DNA of 64,000 bases, taken from contig JASANH010000855.1 in assembly GCA_030248295.1 (NCBI GenBank), positions 62,001-126,000 on the forward strand, read 5' to 3'. This DNA is from Mesodorylaimus sp. YZB2_4. Taxonomy: Eukaryota; Nematoda; Enoplea; Dorylaimida; Dorylaimidae. Made by a program: the position numbers and the translations under genes. This document shows, one piece after another, positions 50,171 to 61,398 of the stretch (its first letter is position 1; each line of letters starts with the position of its first letter). The notes under the pieces were generated by a model. It worked only from the letters and a program-made list of their open reading frames with translations. It made no database searches and was not told where the DNA came from.

Positions 50171-50609
50171 CAAAGCACATCAGACTGAGTTCATGCAACT
50201 GTAAAAGTATATTTATAAAAATATACGACAAATAGCATTTGCATCGAAATTGTGGGCATAGCAAGGCCAGACACTCGTTTATTACCCCTTTTTGATTCCT
50301 AAAAGGCTTTTTCGTCGACGGCAGGAAAATAATGAAGGTCACGCTTATTATCTTTCAACTAGACAGCTTTGCAATAATTTTTTATGAGAAATCGTAAAAA
50401 TTGAAATATTATTATTTAAAAGGGTCGTAAATTTTTGAAAATGTACAATTTTTGTGAGGAAATAAAATACTTTATGTGCTCATTACTCATTTTTAATAAA
50501 TAACTTTGAAAAATATTATTCGATATTCCAATTTGCTGCTATCGGAATAGTTGGCGTGACTTGTAAAAATTATATGCTCTCCATTCCAATTTGGATACAA
50601 GCCAAGTGA

Positions 50610-50725
50610 GGAGGCGGGGCTAGTGCGCTTTTTCAGCCAATCAGAATCGGCCGCCTTTTCTGATTGGTCAGAACCATATATATAGTCGAGAGACGCCTGT
50701 GTTGAGCGGCAGTTCGTACGACTAG
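50610..50725 (+). promoter_or_regulatory. core promoter: GC box, CCAAT, inverted CCAAT, TATA, Inr
   Basis: GGCGGGGC at 50613-50620, CCAATCAG at 50638-50645, an inverted CCAAT (TGATTGG) at 50661-50667, TATATATAG at 50677-50685 and a GCAGTTCG start-like element at 50709-50716, about 34 bases after the TATA start. Spacing fits a classical TATA promoter reading rightward. The coding start of the gene at 51712 follows about 1 kb later, leaving a long 5' UTR or an undetected UTR intron. Confidence 0.7.
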
Positions 50726-51711
50726 CGGTTGTGTTGAAAAAGTTTGTAGAGAAAAGAGATTATTAATTATAAGTCATGAAATTAAAGAAAGAAATCATGT
50801 AAAAATTGTATTCCCGCCTTGTAGCAGACATGTGATGTGGATTTGATGTAGGCGGCTGTTTAGACCCGTTGGGGGCGGAGCTATCGAGCAGCCCGGCTGG
50901 CCTGGGCTCTCGTTCTCTCTTCGCCATGCGTGTCAAAACATCTTTTCTTGCCGGCCAGTCAAGTTTGATGCGTAGAAAGGAGAAAAGTATTTTTATTCGT
51001 AAAACAAGACTAGAATATTCTTGTTTTTCAGAAGCTGGTGAATAGTTTTAGGGGGAAAGATTTGTTTTCGATCGAATTTTTCGAAATAGTTAATTAAATG
51101 TAGAGAAAAACTCATCGGATTTTTTCATCGTCTTCAACGCGGTTATTCTTTTTCCCTGCCGGGGGGAATGGAGGAAATATTTTGTAGAGGTGATTATTAG
51201 CAGTGCATCAATCTTGGGTCGGTCGGGGCGAGCTTAGCTAGAATATCGAGGGAATTGTATAAAAAATTGGCATTGGGGGTTTTGTGTTATTTTTCTAGAT
51301 TTGATGTATTAGCCAATTGGTGGCCGAGTTAGTTCTCCGCCCAGCCGAGACTGCCAGCCCGCCTTTATTCCATATTTCCTTCGCGAGGCAGCCGAGATCG
51401 GGGAAGCGGGCGTAGTTTTTGACTCGTTTCCCATGTAAATACGGGTTGGCTGCCTGCCCTATCGATTGATCTTATTCCCGTATTTGTGATCATGATTTGC
51501 TGGGCGCCGACAGCTGGTGGCGGCTGGTAAAGTCATTTGTGAGGTAAAAGAGCGAGAAAGGGGTCGTTTCGCCGATTCGAGGGACCGTTTCGATTTTAGT
51601 TAAAAAAAAGTAGATCATCGATTCAGGGCGGCGGTAAAGCGGCATCCCTCTTTCTTCATTATTCGACGAGCTGGCTGGAGAAAATTTACTCCCAATTTCG
51701 TACGTGCACGA

Positions 51712-54700
51712 ATGATGCTAAGAAGTTTGGTAAGTGAATTTTATGTTTTTGAAAATTGAAATTTTTAAATTTCAAATTTTAGGTGAAAAAATTTAAATCT
51801 CATTCATTGAACGAAGATGGCGGGACGGAAGAAGTGGTTGTGGAATCGGATGCGCACGAATCGAATCAGGTGGTCGAGAGTGGTCATCAGGCAGTGGTCG
51901 AATCGATGGTGAAGCAGGGGGTTGGGCCCGTCCAGTGCGCTCGCAATGTGGCTCCGCTTGGTCGGCACCATGTCCGCAATGTGGGCGGATGTGCGTGCGG
52001 TGGATCGACGGGCGTGTCGTCCATAGCTACTCGTTTACGGAGCAGTGTGCTGGCCGAGGAGCACGGTCGAAGGGTGCGCGGATATCACGGACATTGCAAT
52101 AGTCAATGCCCGCATCAACCATATCGCGGCCAGGGGTCATCGGCCAGGACGGGACCGACCAACAGTGCTGGTGGCGAGGACGAGTGTAAGGACTCCGGGA
52201 CAGAGTCCGATGATGAGGAGTTGGAACGAATCGAAACGAGTAAGTGCACGGGGGCCGTATACTAAGCGAGGATGGCGGGCTGAGGGTGTTGTCAGATTGT
52301 TCGCGTATGGGGTCGACACAAAGCTGGAATTGGAGGGACCGTATCCTAAGCTGAAAGGGATGGGTTGGCGGGGGGCGCGCTGTGTGCGCTGATCGATTGG
52401 CGGGTTTAGGGGCCATATTATAAATAGGGAAAGAAGGGGTCGTACAATAACCTGATATGGAAAGGGAGTCCCATTCTGACCGCCCGTAGTTCAGTTATTG
52501 AGAGGTGCTGTATCCTAAACTGAAACAGCTGGCTGAGAATGTGTGGTGTGGGAACGGATCGATTGGCGGGTTCAGGGGGCGTATCCTAAGTTGAAGTGGT
52601 ACAGGGAGGGGGTTTTTTCAGACTGTTTGAGTTACAGGGCTTTACATAAACCTGATATTAGGCGGGCTCATAGTTAGTTTTGGGAAGGGCTGTATACCAA
52701 GCTGAAAGAGATGGATTGACTGGCGAATAATGTGTGCTCTGATCGATTTGCGGATTCAGGGGGCGTATCCAAAATGGAAGAAGGTGCGCGCGATGATGGA
52801 GATGTTCTCGGTTTGTGGGAGTCGCACACAAACCGAAAAGGAATGGGGAGCTCCATTCGGGCCACCAATACTTCAGTATTTGAGAGGGGCCGTATCCTTA
52901 GCTGAAAGGGATGAATTGGCTGGCGGAAAAATGTGTTCTGGACGGGTTAAGGGGCCGTATCCTACATTGAAATGGTATGAGGAGGGGTGCAGGGATCCGT
53001 TCTGACCGCTTATATTTCAGTTTTTGGAGGGGCCGTGTCCTAAGCTGAAAGAATTTGCTGTATGGCGGGTAATGTGTGCCCTGATCGATTGGCGGATTTA
53101 GGGGATATCTTGTATTGAAGTGGTGCAGGTAGCGGGTGTTTTCAGTCTTCAGTTATAGGGTCGTGAAAAACCTGGAATCAGGTAGACCCATTGTTCATTT
53201 TAGGAAGGGACTGTATTTCAAGCTGAAAGGGTGACGGGGAATGTACGCTCTGATCGATTGTGGGCGTTTAAAAAACGGGTAGTGAAGGGGTGCACGATTA
53301 TGGAGTGCTCTCAGTTTTTCGGGTTATATGGGTGTACTCAAAGCTGAAATGTGGAGAGCTGCATCGTGATCACCGATAGTATCCGATAATGAGGACTTGG
53401 AGCGAATCAGAACTAGCAAGTGCATAGGGGCCGTATACTAAGCGAGGATGGATTGGCTAGCGGGCGCGGGGGGTTTTTACGAATTATGGGGTCGCACTCA
53501 AAGCTGGAATTGGGTGTACCCTTAGTCAGTTTTGGGGGACCATATCCTAAGCTGGGTGGATGGCGGGGAATGTGCGCTCTTATCGATTGGGAGAGCATCC
53601 TAAATGGGAAGGGAGGGGAGGTATTCGCAGTTTGTCAAGTTATGGGGTCGTACTTCAAGCTGAAATGCATTCTGACCGCTCATAGTTCAGTGGGACCGTA
53701 TCCTCATCCGAAAGGGGATTGGTTGGTCGACGATGGATTTGCAATTCCTATTGGCCCGGAGGTCATTTGGAAAAAGGGCGTATAGAATTTTCAGATATCG
53801 CCAATGGGAGGAAGGAAGTTTGCAATAGGAGAAGTCGAACGAGTTGTCGAGAAATCGAATAGTGTTAGGGACGGTTGGGGGGGGGGGGGTTGTCAGCTGT
53901 GCTTTGTGATTCTCGAAAAATCTAACAGCTGAAAAGTTAGACTAAGGTTTGTGCTCTTGAGAATTCGCTATTGCGGATGAGTGAGCGAGTTAGCTAGCAG
54001 CTTTTTTTGTCGAAGCAGCCTAGTATTGACGAATGAAGAATAAGTTGCATAGGACATTGGATTCCGGCTTGGTTCGAGCTGAGTGCATTGGACTGGTGTC
54101 GTGTCACGTCGTGCGTTTCCTACGATTATCATGCGTGCCAGTGGGAAATGTAGAGTAGGGGTGTGTTTGTGGTTGGCCTAGTTGTTGGTGACTGTGCATA
54201 GGTGCCCGCACTGGGGGGGAGGAGGGCGGGTCGATATTTGGTTTGTGTAATGATGGAATATGGAGACGGATGGGCGCCATTCGAGGTGAACCTGGTTGGT
54301 GTTTTGTTTATTTACGCAGCTTTATTGAAGGAGTGCTTGGTGCAAGGGATTGGAGTTGTCGGGTAGAAAAACTGACTGGCACTCTTTGGTGTTATTATGC
54401 GAGCGGGCGGTCGGAGTGCTCGTTCGAGTGCCATAAGTTTTTTTGAGTTTGAAACGAAAAACAAGAGATGAAGAGGGGGTGGGCGACGGGAATAAGTCGG
54501 GGGGGGGGGCGAATATGGTGCGAGGGATGTTTGCTTTGGACTGGTAAATGATACGCGGGCAAACCGGTGCTGGATGAAAGGATCCATTCGAATGGTTGGT
54601 ATGGCTTTTGGACGGCGAGGAAGCTTTCTTTTTTCTGTTCGGGGAGGTAACGTAAAATAAACAGGACGAGGAGGGGGGTGCGTCAATCAAGGTTGCTCTT

Positions 54701-57093
54701 ACTGGTTTTACATTTTGACAGTGGACAGGTTAGTGTTGGGGGTTTTCTCGAGAGGGGCGGATGGATAGTGAATGCCCTTGGATGTGCCAAATGGGCCATC
54801 GAGCGCACCTGCGTTGCTATGATGGAGGGGGCAGGTGCTTGGCGGGGGCCCGTGGTCGATAAGGACTGGATACTGGGTAGTCCATTTTGGTTGGGTGTTG
54901 TTGACATTCGACCAGGGCTTAGATGAGGCGGCGAAGCGGCTGCTGTTCTGGCTTCTTTATGCTTGAGAGCAAAATCGTAATTAGGTGCTAAGAATGAAGG
55001 CAATTTTTTTTCGTTGTGTATTCATGATTTGGAATGAGGCCAGAAAAAGAGGATGTAGGGTTTGAGATAGTGGTTGTGTCAAGTTAGGATTCGTAAACGG
55101 GCCGAGAGACGAAGCTTAGACGAGGTACTTGTTTTGATGTGATAAAAGGAAATTAGCTTGGCGGCTCATATAAGCGAGGAAACGAGTGTGGTCTTGTTAA
55201 GAGACGGGACCGAGATGAGGGGCAGTCAATGGAGACTAAGAAACGGGGACCGTCTCCCAAGCGAAATGGGAGCTGGAAAAGGGGACCGTCTCCCAAGCGA
55301 AATGGGAGCTGGAAAAGGGGACCGTCTCCCAAGCGAAATGGGAGCTGGAAAAGGGGACCGTCTCCCAAGCGAAATGGGGGCTGGAAAAGGGGACCGTCTC
55401 CCAAGCGAAATGGGGCGTGCCTAGGGGGCCATGGTCCTAAACGAAATGGGGGCGGGGGGGCAGTCAATGGAGACTAAGAAACGGTGACCGCATTTTTAGC
55501 GGAATGGAGGCGAGTGGCAGTGTCCTAAACGAGTTAGGGGCGAGCAGAGGCGGCAGTCAATGGGGGACCATCTCCTAAGCGAAATGGGAGTCGAGGGGGC
55601 AGTCAATGGAGACTACGAAAATGTGACTGTATCCTAGACGTAATTGGGGCGTCTTCTATCCGAAGTGGGGATCGAGCCGAGGGCAGGTACTGCAAGCTAG
55701 GAAAGAGGGACCGTCTCCTAAGCAAAATGAGGGGTCGAGCCGAGGGCAGGCTAAGGGGCCGTATCCTAGGCGGAATCGGGTTCGGGCGGATGTGATTGTT
55801 TTATGGCGGAAAAGTATTGGTTTTTTAGATTCGACTCACAGCGTTCCAGTTAGTCAAACGTCGGATTATTATGCGAGCCAACAGAGCTTGTCGATTAACA
55901 GTTGCCGGTCATCGCATTGTGGCTCGCCGTTATTGGGTTTATCGGATCAGGAATGCAATAGGTAGGCGCGAAAGGGGGCATCATCCGAAACAAAGCCCTT
56001 GGCCAGAGGTTGGGGTCTGATCCTTTTACAAAATTTACAATTGTTCAAGTCTGGGGGTCACCAGGGCCACCCGAGTAGGGGGCTAGTTTTGGGGATGGAA
56101 GAAGAGGTGGCTGGGGAGATGGTAAATGTTGGTTTGTGTTGTAGTTGGGAGAGTATCGGGTCGGAATCAGGTGTGGGCAGTGTGCGTACGATCGGCTCGA
56201 GACATCATTGTCATCATCACCAGAAACAAGGTTGTCGTTCATCGAACTCGATGGTCAGCAGCGCGTTCCAGTTGAGCAGATTGGACCATGCGATAGTGAG
56301 GGGGTCGACGGGGATGCGACCACCGTGCGATATGATGATGAGGGAGGAGTTGCCTCAGCATCATTATCATACTCGACAACAATTTCAACGTTTAACGCAG
56401 CAGATCTCGATGAAAAACGGGCTAACGGCTAATGAGGAAGGCGACGAGGAGGCCGGGGATGGCGACGAGCAAAGGACGGCCTTCGTTCCCGTTCGACCAG
56501 TTCAAACGGTGTCGATGGCGACGGGGGTCGATCAGAGTGCCGAGGGGGCGGGCGGATCGTCGTTGGACGAATTGGAGGAAGCTGATTTGGGGTCGGAACA
56601 ACACAAATGCAGTCGGCGATCGAGGATGTCGAGCGAGAAACGAAAATGGTCTCAGATGCGTCAAGAACATAAAAGGCAAGGCGAGGAGGGCGAGAAGAGG
56701 CGGCAAGAGCGGCCGGTGTTGCAGGCGGCTAGAAAGACGCCGATAAGATTGTTGTACTCGTTGGAGGGCGATGGGAAATCGATGAACGGCCGTTCGTCGA
56801 GGATTCATAACCAGCAACTACCTCAGACTGGCAACGTGTCGCCGCCGGCCGGCAGCGCGGCTAAGAAATTACGATCGGTTAAGAAAAAGTGCAAAAGCGA
56901 TTGTCGGTGCGAGCAAGAGGGAGAGGATAGCGGTGCTGCCCACGCGCATCGGTGCCCGAATAATGAGAAGAAGGAGGAGGAGGAGGCTACCGAAGCCAAA
57001 CGTCCTTCCTTGGATTTCAATAAGATGAGAGGGGTAAGATGCGGATTTATGCAATTTTGCAATCATGTGATAATGGGCGCTTGTCAGCGATGA
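51712..57093 (+). CDS. unrecognised low-complexity, probably nuclear protein
   Basis: Exons 51712-51729, 51783-52239, 55850-55961 and 56145-57033 (or to the stop at 57093 if the strong donor AGGGG|TAAGA region is not used). Phases 0, 1 and 2 agree, giving 492-511 residues. The first exon is six codons (MMLRSL). Exon 2 ends acidic with DSGTESDDEELERIE; DSGTES fits the DSGxxS phosphodegron read by beta-TrCP. Exon 3 is Ser/Gln-rich (SDYYASQQSLSINS). Exon 4 has His runs (RHHCHHHQ), acidic stretches (EEGDEEAGDGDE), a basic segment (KRKWSQMRQEHKRQ) and KKLRSVKKKCK, all typical of disordered nuclear regulators. No enzyme domain is visible and I do not recognise the family. A TATA promoter lies upstream. 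The 3.6-kb second large intron is entirely satellite. Confidence 0.65.
52240..55849. repeat. intron filled by degenerate GTATCCTAAGCTGAAA satellite
   Basis: The word GTATCCTAAGCTGAAA and variants (GTATACTAAGC, CATATCCTAAGCTG, ATGGTCCTAAACGAAATGG, GTCTCCTAAGCGAAATG) recur over the whole intron at irregular distances, commonly with TGATCGATTGGCGG. The interval holds a sharp 36-bp tandem array at 55245-55418. A less repetitive stretch is present at about 53800-55140. Confidence 0.75.
55245..55418. repeat. 36-bp tandem array, 4.8 copies
   Basis: Unit GGGGACCGTCTCCCAAGCGA plus AATGGGAGCTGGAAAA, nearly perfect. Since 36 is a multiple of three, repeated 12-residue peptides appear in three frames on both strands; this is a repeat effect, not coding evidence. 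The unit is a relative of the surrounding satellite (CTCCTAAGCGAAATGGG). Confidence 0.95.
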
Positions 57094-57542
57094 GTTGCTG
57101 GGATTTTTTGAATTTGTAATCAGGGGTCATGGAAGGATGGAAAAATTTGGAAACTGAGAAGTTGCATTTTAGGATACAAGTTTTGAATTACCCGCCTTTT
57201 TGAGGAAGCCAATTAGATGGATTTTGCAAAATCGATCAAGGCTGGGTGATCAGGGTGTGAATTAGGTGAATTGGTTGAGTAATGCTGCTGTGAAAATAAG
57301 CAGGGAAAGAAGTATTTTTGGTGCAAACCTGGGAGAATGAGGGAAAATCATTTTCCGCTTCGTTGCGTGTTCGTAGCCTGGGAATTTTTGGGAGGAGCCT
57401 TGAAGATTGTGGTCTGTGTAATAAGTTTTTTAGTGTTTGTGAATTTTTGCCTCGCTGGTCAGCAGTCAAACCTAAGCAAGGCTGTGCGGGGACCAATCAG
57501 CACACAGAGTCCCTGTGGCATGCAGGACTGGACAGCGACTAG
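57094..57542. other. downstream of the 51.7-57.1 kb gene, nothing firm
   Basis: Possible start of a long last intron. GAATTACCCGCC at about 57185 recalls the dispersed GGGAAATTC motif. A candidate acceptor CTGGTCAG near 57470 leads to no convincing exon. Confidence 0.4.
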
Positions 57543-57833
57543 CAAGTATGGGCAAGGGGTAGGGGGTAACCCCCCACTTCAGGTCCAGCGGGAAGACAGA
57601 AAAGGAAGCAAGCAAAAGCGATCAAACTGTGTGGGCAGGACCATGACCTGACCTGACTGTCCAAGCACAGGCCAATTGTCCAGCCAGTCTACAGTACTCT
57701 ATGTAAACAGTCATACAACTCACTCGACTCGACCCAAACCTGACCTGTCTCACACGCAATCAGATCAGGCTTAGGCGATCTGATCTGATCTCTACCCCTC
57801 CCCCTCTAATCCAGCCGACCTTGCCCATACTTG
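57543..57833. mobile_element. hAT-like MITE, 291 bp, copy 1
   Basis: Ends CAAGTATGGGCAAGG and CCTTGCCCATACTTG are perfect 15-base inverted repeats. The element is flanked on both sides by GCGACTAG (57535-57542 and 57834-57841), an exact 8-bp target duplication as made by hAT transposases. It has no coding capacity. A copy in the opposite orientation is at 59850-60143. Confidence 0.93.
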
Positions 57834-57844
57834 GCGACTAGCTG

Positions 57845-58740
57845 TCATTGTTGGACAGCCGAGGCTGTCTCTCCGCTCGGAGCACCCAATGGTACCCAGT
57901 GAGGGTTTATTGTTTGCAAATTAACCTCTGTCACTGGGGATCGAACCCCCAGCCACTTGCTACGGAGAGACAAGTGCTGAACCGTGGTCACCCGTTTGTG
58001 TGACAGGCACCTTAGGGTAGTCATAGCATACTTAGAACATCTGTTGTGCACCTGAGATGCACAGGTGGTTTGTTGGATAGGTGCCTTAGGGCTCTTAGCA
58101 TAATGTGCACCTGAGATGCCAGACTCCCTGGTCAGGGAGGCATCGCTTCCACCAGAGAGGCGGAGAAACAGGCTAGAATGCTGGCAGTGCCTGGCGACTG
58201 GGCATGACATAGAACACCCTGAGACCAGGTCATATATCCAATCCATCCCGCAGAGCCTCCTGGACAGGGGTTCTATCAGTGACGCCAATTGCAGCGGACC
58301 CTATGCGGGGATGGTCTCAAACACTCCTGGCAGGCAGGTCGTAGGAGGGAGGGACATGGACCCGTAGGGGGTCTGCCTCCTGGAGGCCACGGGGGCAAGG
58401 AAACACTCTGCTCAGTGTGTGGGTAGCTGGTTAGGGCAACCTTGCCCGCAGGCCAAACACGTGGTTCATTGGGGATGTGGGATGGTGTGGGCGTCAGTTG
58501 TGAGTGCTAGACTGACGGGTATCGCGCTGTCTGCTCTTCGCCTTGCGAGGTGGGTGTGGGCGTTGAATGGTTGGGTGCCGGGGAAAATGTCCGAGTGGCA
58601 TTGGTTTGGCATTCGTCTCCCAGGATCGTCTGGGAGCGTGTGGCTGGGAGTTCGATCCCCGGTGATGGAGGTTGGTTTGCGATCCGTAAACCCTGGCTGG
58701 GTGACTAACCTGGTGTCCTAGAGGTGCTCTGACCGTGAGT
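57845..58740. repeat. inverted pair of tRNA-derived SINE copies
   Basis: On the minus strand (57890-58020): box-A-like GTGACCACGGTTCAGCACTT, box B GGGGGTTCGATCCCC, then TTTGCAAACAATAAACCC. On the plus strand (58590-58715): TGTCCGAGTGGCATTGGTTT, box B GGGAGTTCGATCCCC, then TTGCGATCCGTAAACCCTGG. The matching tails show one family in two orientations. T-stem pairing is good, but acceptor stems do not pair. The DNA between is unrecognised. Confidence 0.65.
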
Positions 58741-59558
58741 GGAGGGACGGGCTCGCACCCCGCCTGAAGTCAGTGCCGAGATGTCCTCGTGTGGGTGCTC
58801 CTAGTGGAGACACACAGGGACGCTGTAGTTTGTGCTGTTCGGCTATGGCACAACGGATTGCGGCTTAAAAACTTTGTAGCAAGGGAAAAGTTGACACTCG
58901 AGATGGAGTTGGAAGCCTGACATTTTTCTGAGCATACATATTTGAGTTTCGAGTACTGTGACCGCAGTTTTTCTGAGTCCAGATCGACCGACTCAAAGTT
59001 GGTTTGAACGACCTGCTGCAGGACTGTTATCGAAGGCACTCAACAGGCCAGCATTGACCCGCTTTACACAATTTGGGCATCGAGCCCTCGCCAACTGCTG
59101 CATTGCTTAGGCCAGTTATGTGCAGTCGGGTTTGACTGCTGGCTGGCAAGGCAAAACGGGCTTGAAGTCACAAACATTGAAGAAAGTGTTGCAGGGCGGC
59201 AGGCCAATGTGTATATTACAACGGACAGGAGGCAAGGAAACTGAGCCCGGGGATGCACGACGATGGGGTGCAGAATCGGTGCATGGCGAGGGATGGAATT
59301 TATTGTGCGGGCGCAGTGTTTGAGGGAAGATTGACGATTATTGGTTTGTGCTGTGGTCATAATAATGGGGGGCAGCCATATTCTCGGCACCCCGCAGCTG
59401 CCGTCCATAAATTATCGCGGCGGACGCGGGTTGGTAAACAATGTTGGCTGTGCGGCGGTGTGCTTTTGTGAACAGATGAGGGGCGAGTTGAGGGAGAGGA
59501 AATTCGGTGGATTGGACAACAATTTTGCATAAAAAATGAATGATGGTTTTTTTGTAGA
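58741..59558. other. unassigned interval
   Basis: No firm gene. An open stretch at about 59231-59470 (+) after a weak acceptor could be an exon of the upstream gene, but both available frames lack any recognisable feature. The short AT-rich stretch 59510-59558 ends in a good acceptor (TTTTTTTTGTAG). Confidence 0.35.
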
Positions 59559-59649
59559 AATTGGTGTGTTTGAGTGCGGCGAGTGGAAGGAAGAAAACGA
59601 AGCGATCGAGGAGTCTTATCAATTGTTCTGGACTGAGGGCGAAGTTGAA
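59559..59649 (+). CDS. candidate exon, unknown protein
   Basis: Acceptor TTTTTTTTGTAG and donor GAAG|GTATGC enclose 91 bases that read EIGVFECGEWKEENEAIEES and onward to FWTEGEVE. The composition is typical of coding sequence. Start phase is 1 and end phase is 1. It may be a late exon of the gene at 51712-57093, with an exon between still missing. Confidence 0.35.
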
Positions 59650-59724
59650 GGTATGCAGTGGGTGCCTGGTTGGGGTAGTGTTTGTGTCAGAACCCTGATT
59701 GATCGACCCCTTGTCAAAGTCTGT

Positions 59725-59815
59725 GGGTCTGTGGCCCAGCGGTGTCTAGGTTGGGGAGGGTTCGATTGCCTCCCGGGGTAAAACACGATGTCAAATATGA
59801 ACAGTGGTTGGGGTG
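59725..59815 (+). repeat. tRNA-derived SINE-like copy, family A
   Basis: CTGTGGCCCAGCGGTG, then GGAGGGTTCGATTGCC and a GTCAAATATGAACAG tail. A shortened member of the family at 23085 and 26390. It sits 35 bases from the hAT-like element at 59850. Confidence 0.55.
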
Positions 59816-59849
59816 TCATGTCATACTTATCCATGGCCAAGCAGTGTAC

Positions 59850-60143
59850 CAAGTATGGGCAAGGTCGGCTGGGTTAGAGGGGGGGAGGGGTAGAGATCGA
59901 ATCAGATCGCCTAAGCCTGATCTGATTGCGTGTGAGACAGGTCAGGTTTGGGTCGAGTCGAGTGAGTGAGTGAGTTGTATGACTGTTTACGCAGAGTACT
60001 GCAGGCTGGCTGGACAATTGGTCTGTGCTTGGATGCCAGGGCTGGACCTTGGTGGGGGGAGGCTTCGAGAGGAAGGGTTCGATGTCCTGGATGGCCCAAC
60101 AAACAGGGGGGGTTACCCCCTACCGCCGCCTTGCCCATACTTG
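59850..60143. mobile_element. hAT-like MITE, 294 bp, copy 2 (inverted)
   Basis: Same 15-base ends, CAAGTATGGGCAAGG and CCTTGCCCATACTTG, with the interior in reverse orientation relative to 57543-57833 (for example the GACTCGACCCAAACCTGACC segment of copy 1). Flanks are CAGTGTAC (59842-59849) and CACTGTAC (60144-60151), an 8-bp duplication with one mismatch. Non-autonomous. Confidence 0.93.
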
Positions 60144-60159
60144 CACTGTACAGTCCATT

Positions 60160-60227
60160 CGATGGCTAAGGAACGCGAGTGTTCGACTCGCGGGCCGGAA
60201 ACATATACCGCAAAAAAAAACCACACC

Positions 60228-60292
<65 letters not shown>
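60160..60292 (+). repeat. SINE-like 3' end with a poly(A) tract of about 60 bases
   Basis: Box-B-like GTGTTCGACTCGC at about 60180 is followed by CCGGAAACATATACCGC and then almost pure A from 60213 to 60290 (pure A from 60230). A retroposed tRNA- or mRNA-derived copy fits, and the long A tail suggests a recent insertion. The lysine-rich reading frame across it is an artefact. Confidence 0.6.
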
Positions 60293-60293
<1 letters not shown>

Positions 60294-60400
60294 AATCATT
60301 TGGTGTAAAATGTGTCCCTTCACCCTCGAGTGCGCATAAGCGTTTTGTGATGTGGTAAAACATGACAATGGAACAAATTGGGCAGTGTTGTGCATTGCAG

Positions 60401-60619
60401 AGTGTGGGTGGTCGTCGCGAGGGATATCAGCTGCGATCGACCCACCGTCAGTGCTGTCTATTCCGACCACTCGATCCGCCGATGGTGGTGGCGGGTGTGG
60501 ATGGGGCAACGTCGTCGACTTGGTTTGGGTCGGGGTCGGATGAGCGGACGTTGGATCAGCCGTGGCAACAGGGCTTGGAGGGCACGTTTTATTTTGGGTC
60601 GAGCGCCTTGTCTGACTGA
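60401..60619 (+). CDS. candidate terminal exon, unknown protein
   Basis: Follows acceptor GTGCATTGCAG. One frame ends at a stop at 60619 with a natural-looking tail (STWFGSGSDERTLDQPWQQG); a second frame, ending at 60543, is the one that matches the phase of the candidate exon 59559-59649. I cannot decide between them. It may be the 3' end of the gene at 51712-57093 or of a separate gene. Confidence 0.35.
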   Translation, partial: SVGGRREGYQLRSTHRQCCLFRPLDPPMVVAGVDGATSSTWFGSGSDERTLDQPWQQGLEGTFYFGSSALSD

Positions 60620-61398
60620 TTGAGTGGGGTGTGGTTTTAGTGTGTTATTGTGTGCATGGTTTATATTTTAGGTCAATTAATTGGATTTGTCAGCTCTGGC
60701 GGCTATACTTATGTTTTAGTGGGTCGGTTTATTGTGCATAGGCTGCGTTAGACGAGTGCATTGGAGGGGGCAGGCTTTAGAGTGGTGGGCTGTATGCTAC
60801 GTGTTAGCTGGCTGGTGTGTGCGCGTGCTCGTCCAGGATGGAGTTTTGAAAACAGCAGGGATGTGTACCTAAATGAAAGTCGTGCTATGTCCTGTACACT
60901 GGTCTTGTTTGTTCTATGGGTGCAAAAGAATTGGACTTGGTGGGGGTCGAACCCGCATGTGGGTGGGGCTGAGCCAGGTGCAAGACAGACACTGATAACA
61001 GCCTGGCGTCTGTCTGATGCAAGTACGTGCACCGACTGCTCTGATTTGATGTAGGGATTGATTGAGAAAACACATTCTGCAAGCTTTTCTTCATGAAAGC
61101 AATGTTGGTGTTGATATTTAGGATTGTTAATAAAATTGAATTTTCAGTGCGTTGGAATTTTTGCTGGCAATAAACGCTAGTTTTATCACTAGTCGAAAAT
61201 TTATAAATTTGAATTCTACCGCCAACTGAGTCTCGCGTGATGCGCAGGTACGCCCAGTCATTTTGGAATGGTCCTCGGGCGGAGTGTGCGCATAAACACG
61301 AAACACGATGAGAAGTTTCTAGATAGCTGTTCTAGCCAGCTGGGCGGGAGCATCGGCTTAATTGTAAATTTATCAAGTTGCGAAGCCAAGTCACGAAG
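60620..61398. other. intergenic; antisense tRNA-like copy; TMBIM upstream region
   Basis: At about 60940-61020 a GGGGGTCGAACCCGCATG word reads on the minus strand as box B, with CAGGCTGTTATCAGTGTCTG downstream on that strand, so it is another tRNA-derived fragment. The TMBIM promoter must lie left of 61399; no TATA was found. Confidence 0.5.

Noticed and set aside
55153-55477. Repeated 12-residue peptides on both strands
   Set aside because: Artefact of the 36-bp array lying inside an intron.
55999-56144. Upstream part of a 364-codon frame starting at an ATG near 55999
   Set aside because: The phase-matched acceptor at 56144 and the preceding exon 55850-55961 show that coding starts at 56145; the upstream part is intron.
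60025-60308. Open frames with poly-lysine or poly-phenylalanine runs
   Set aside because: Produced by the A tract at 60213-60290; no gene.
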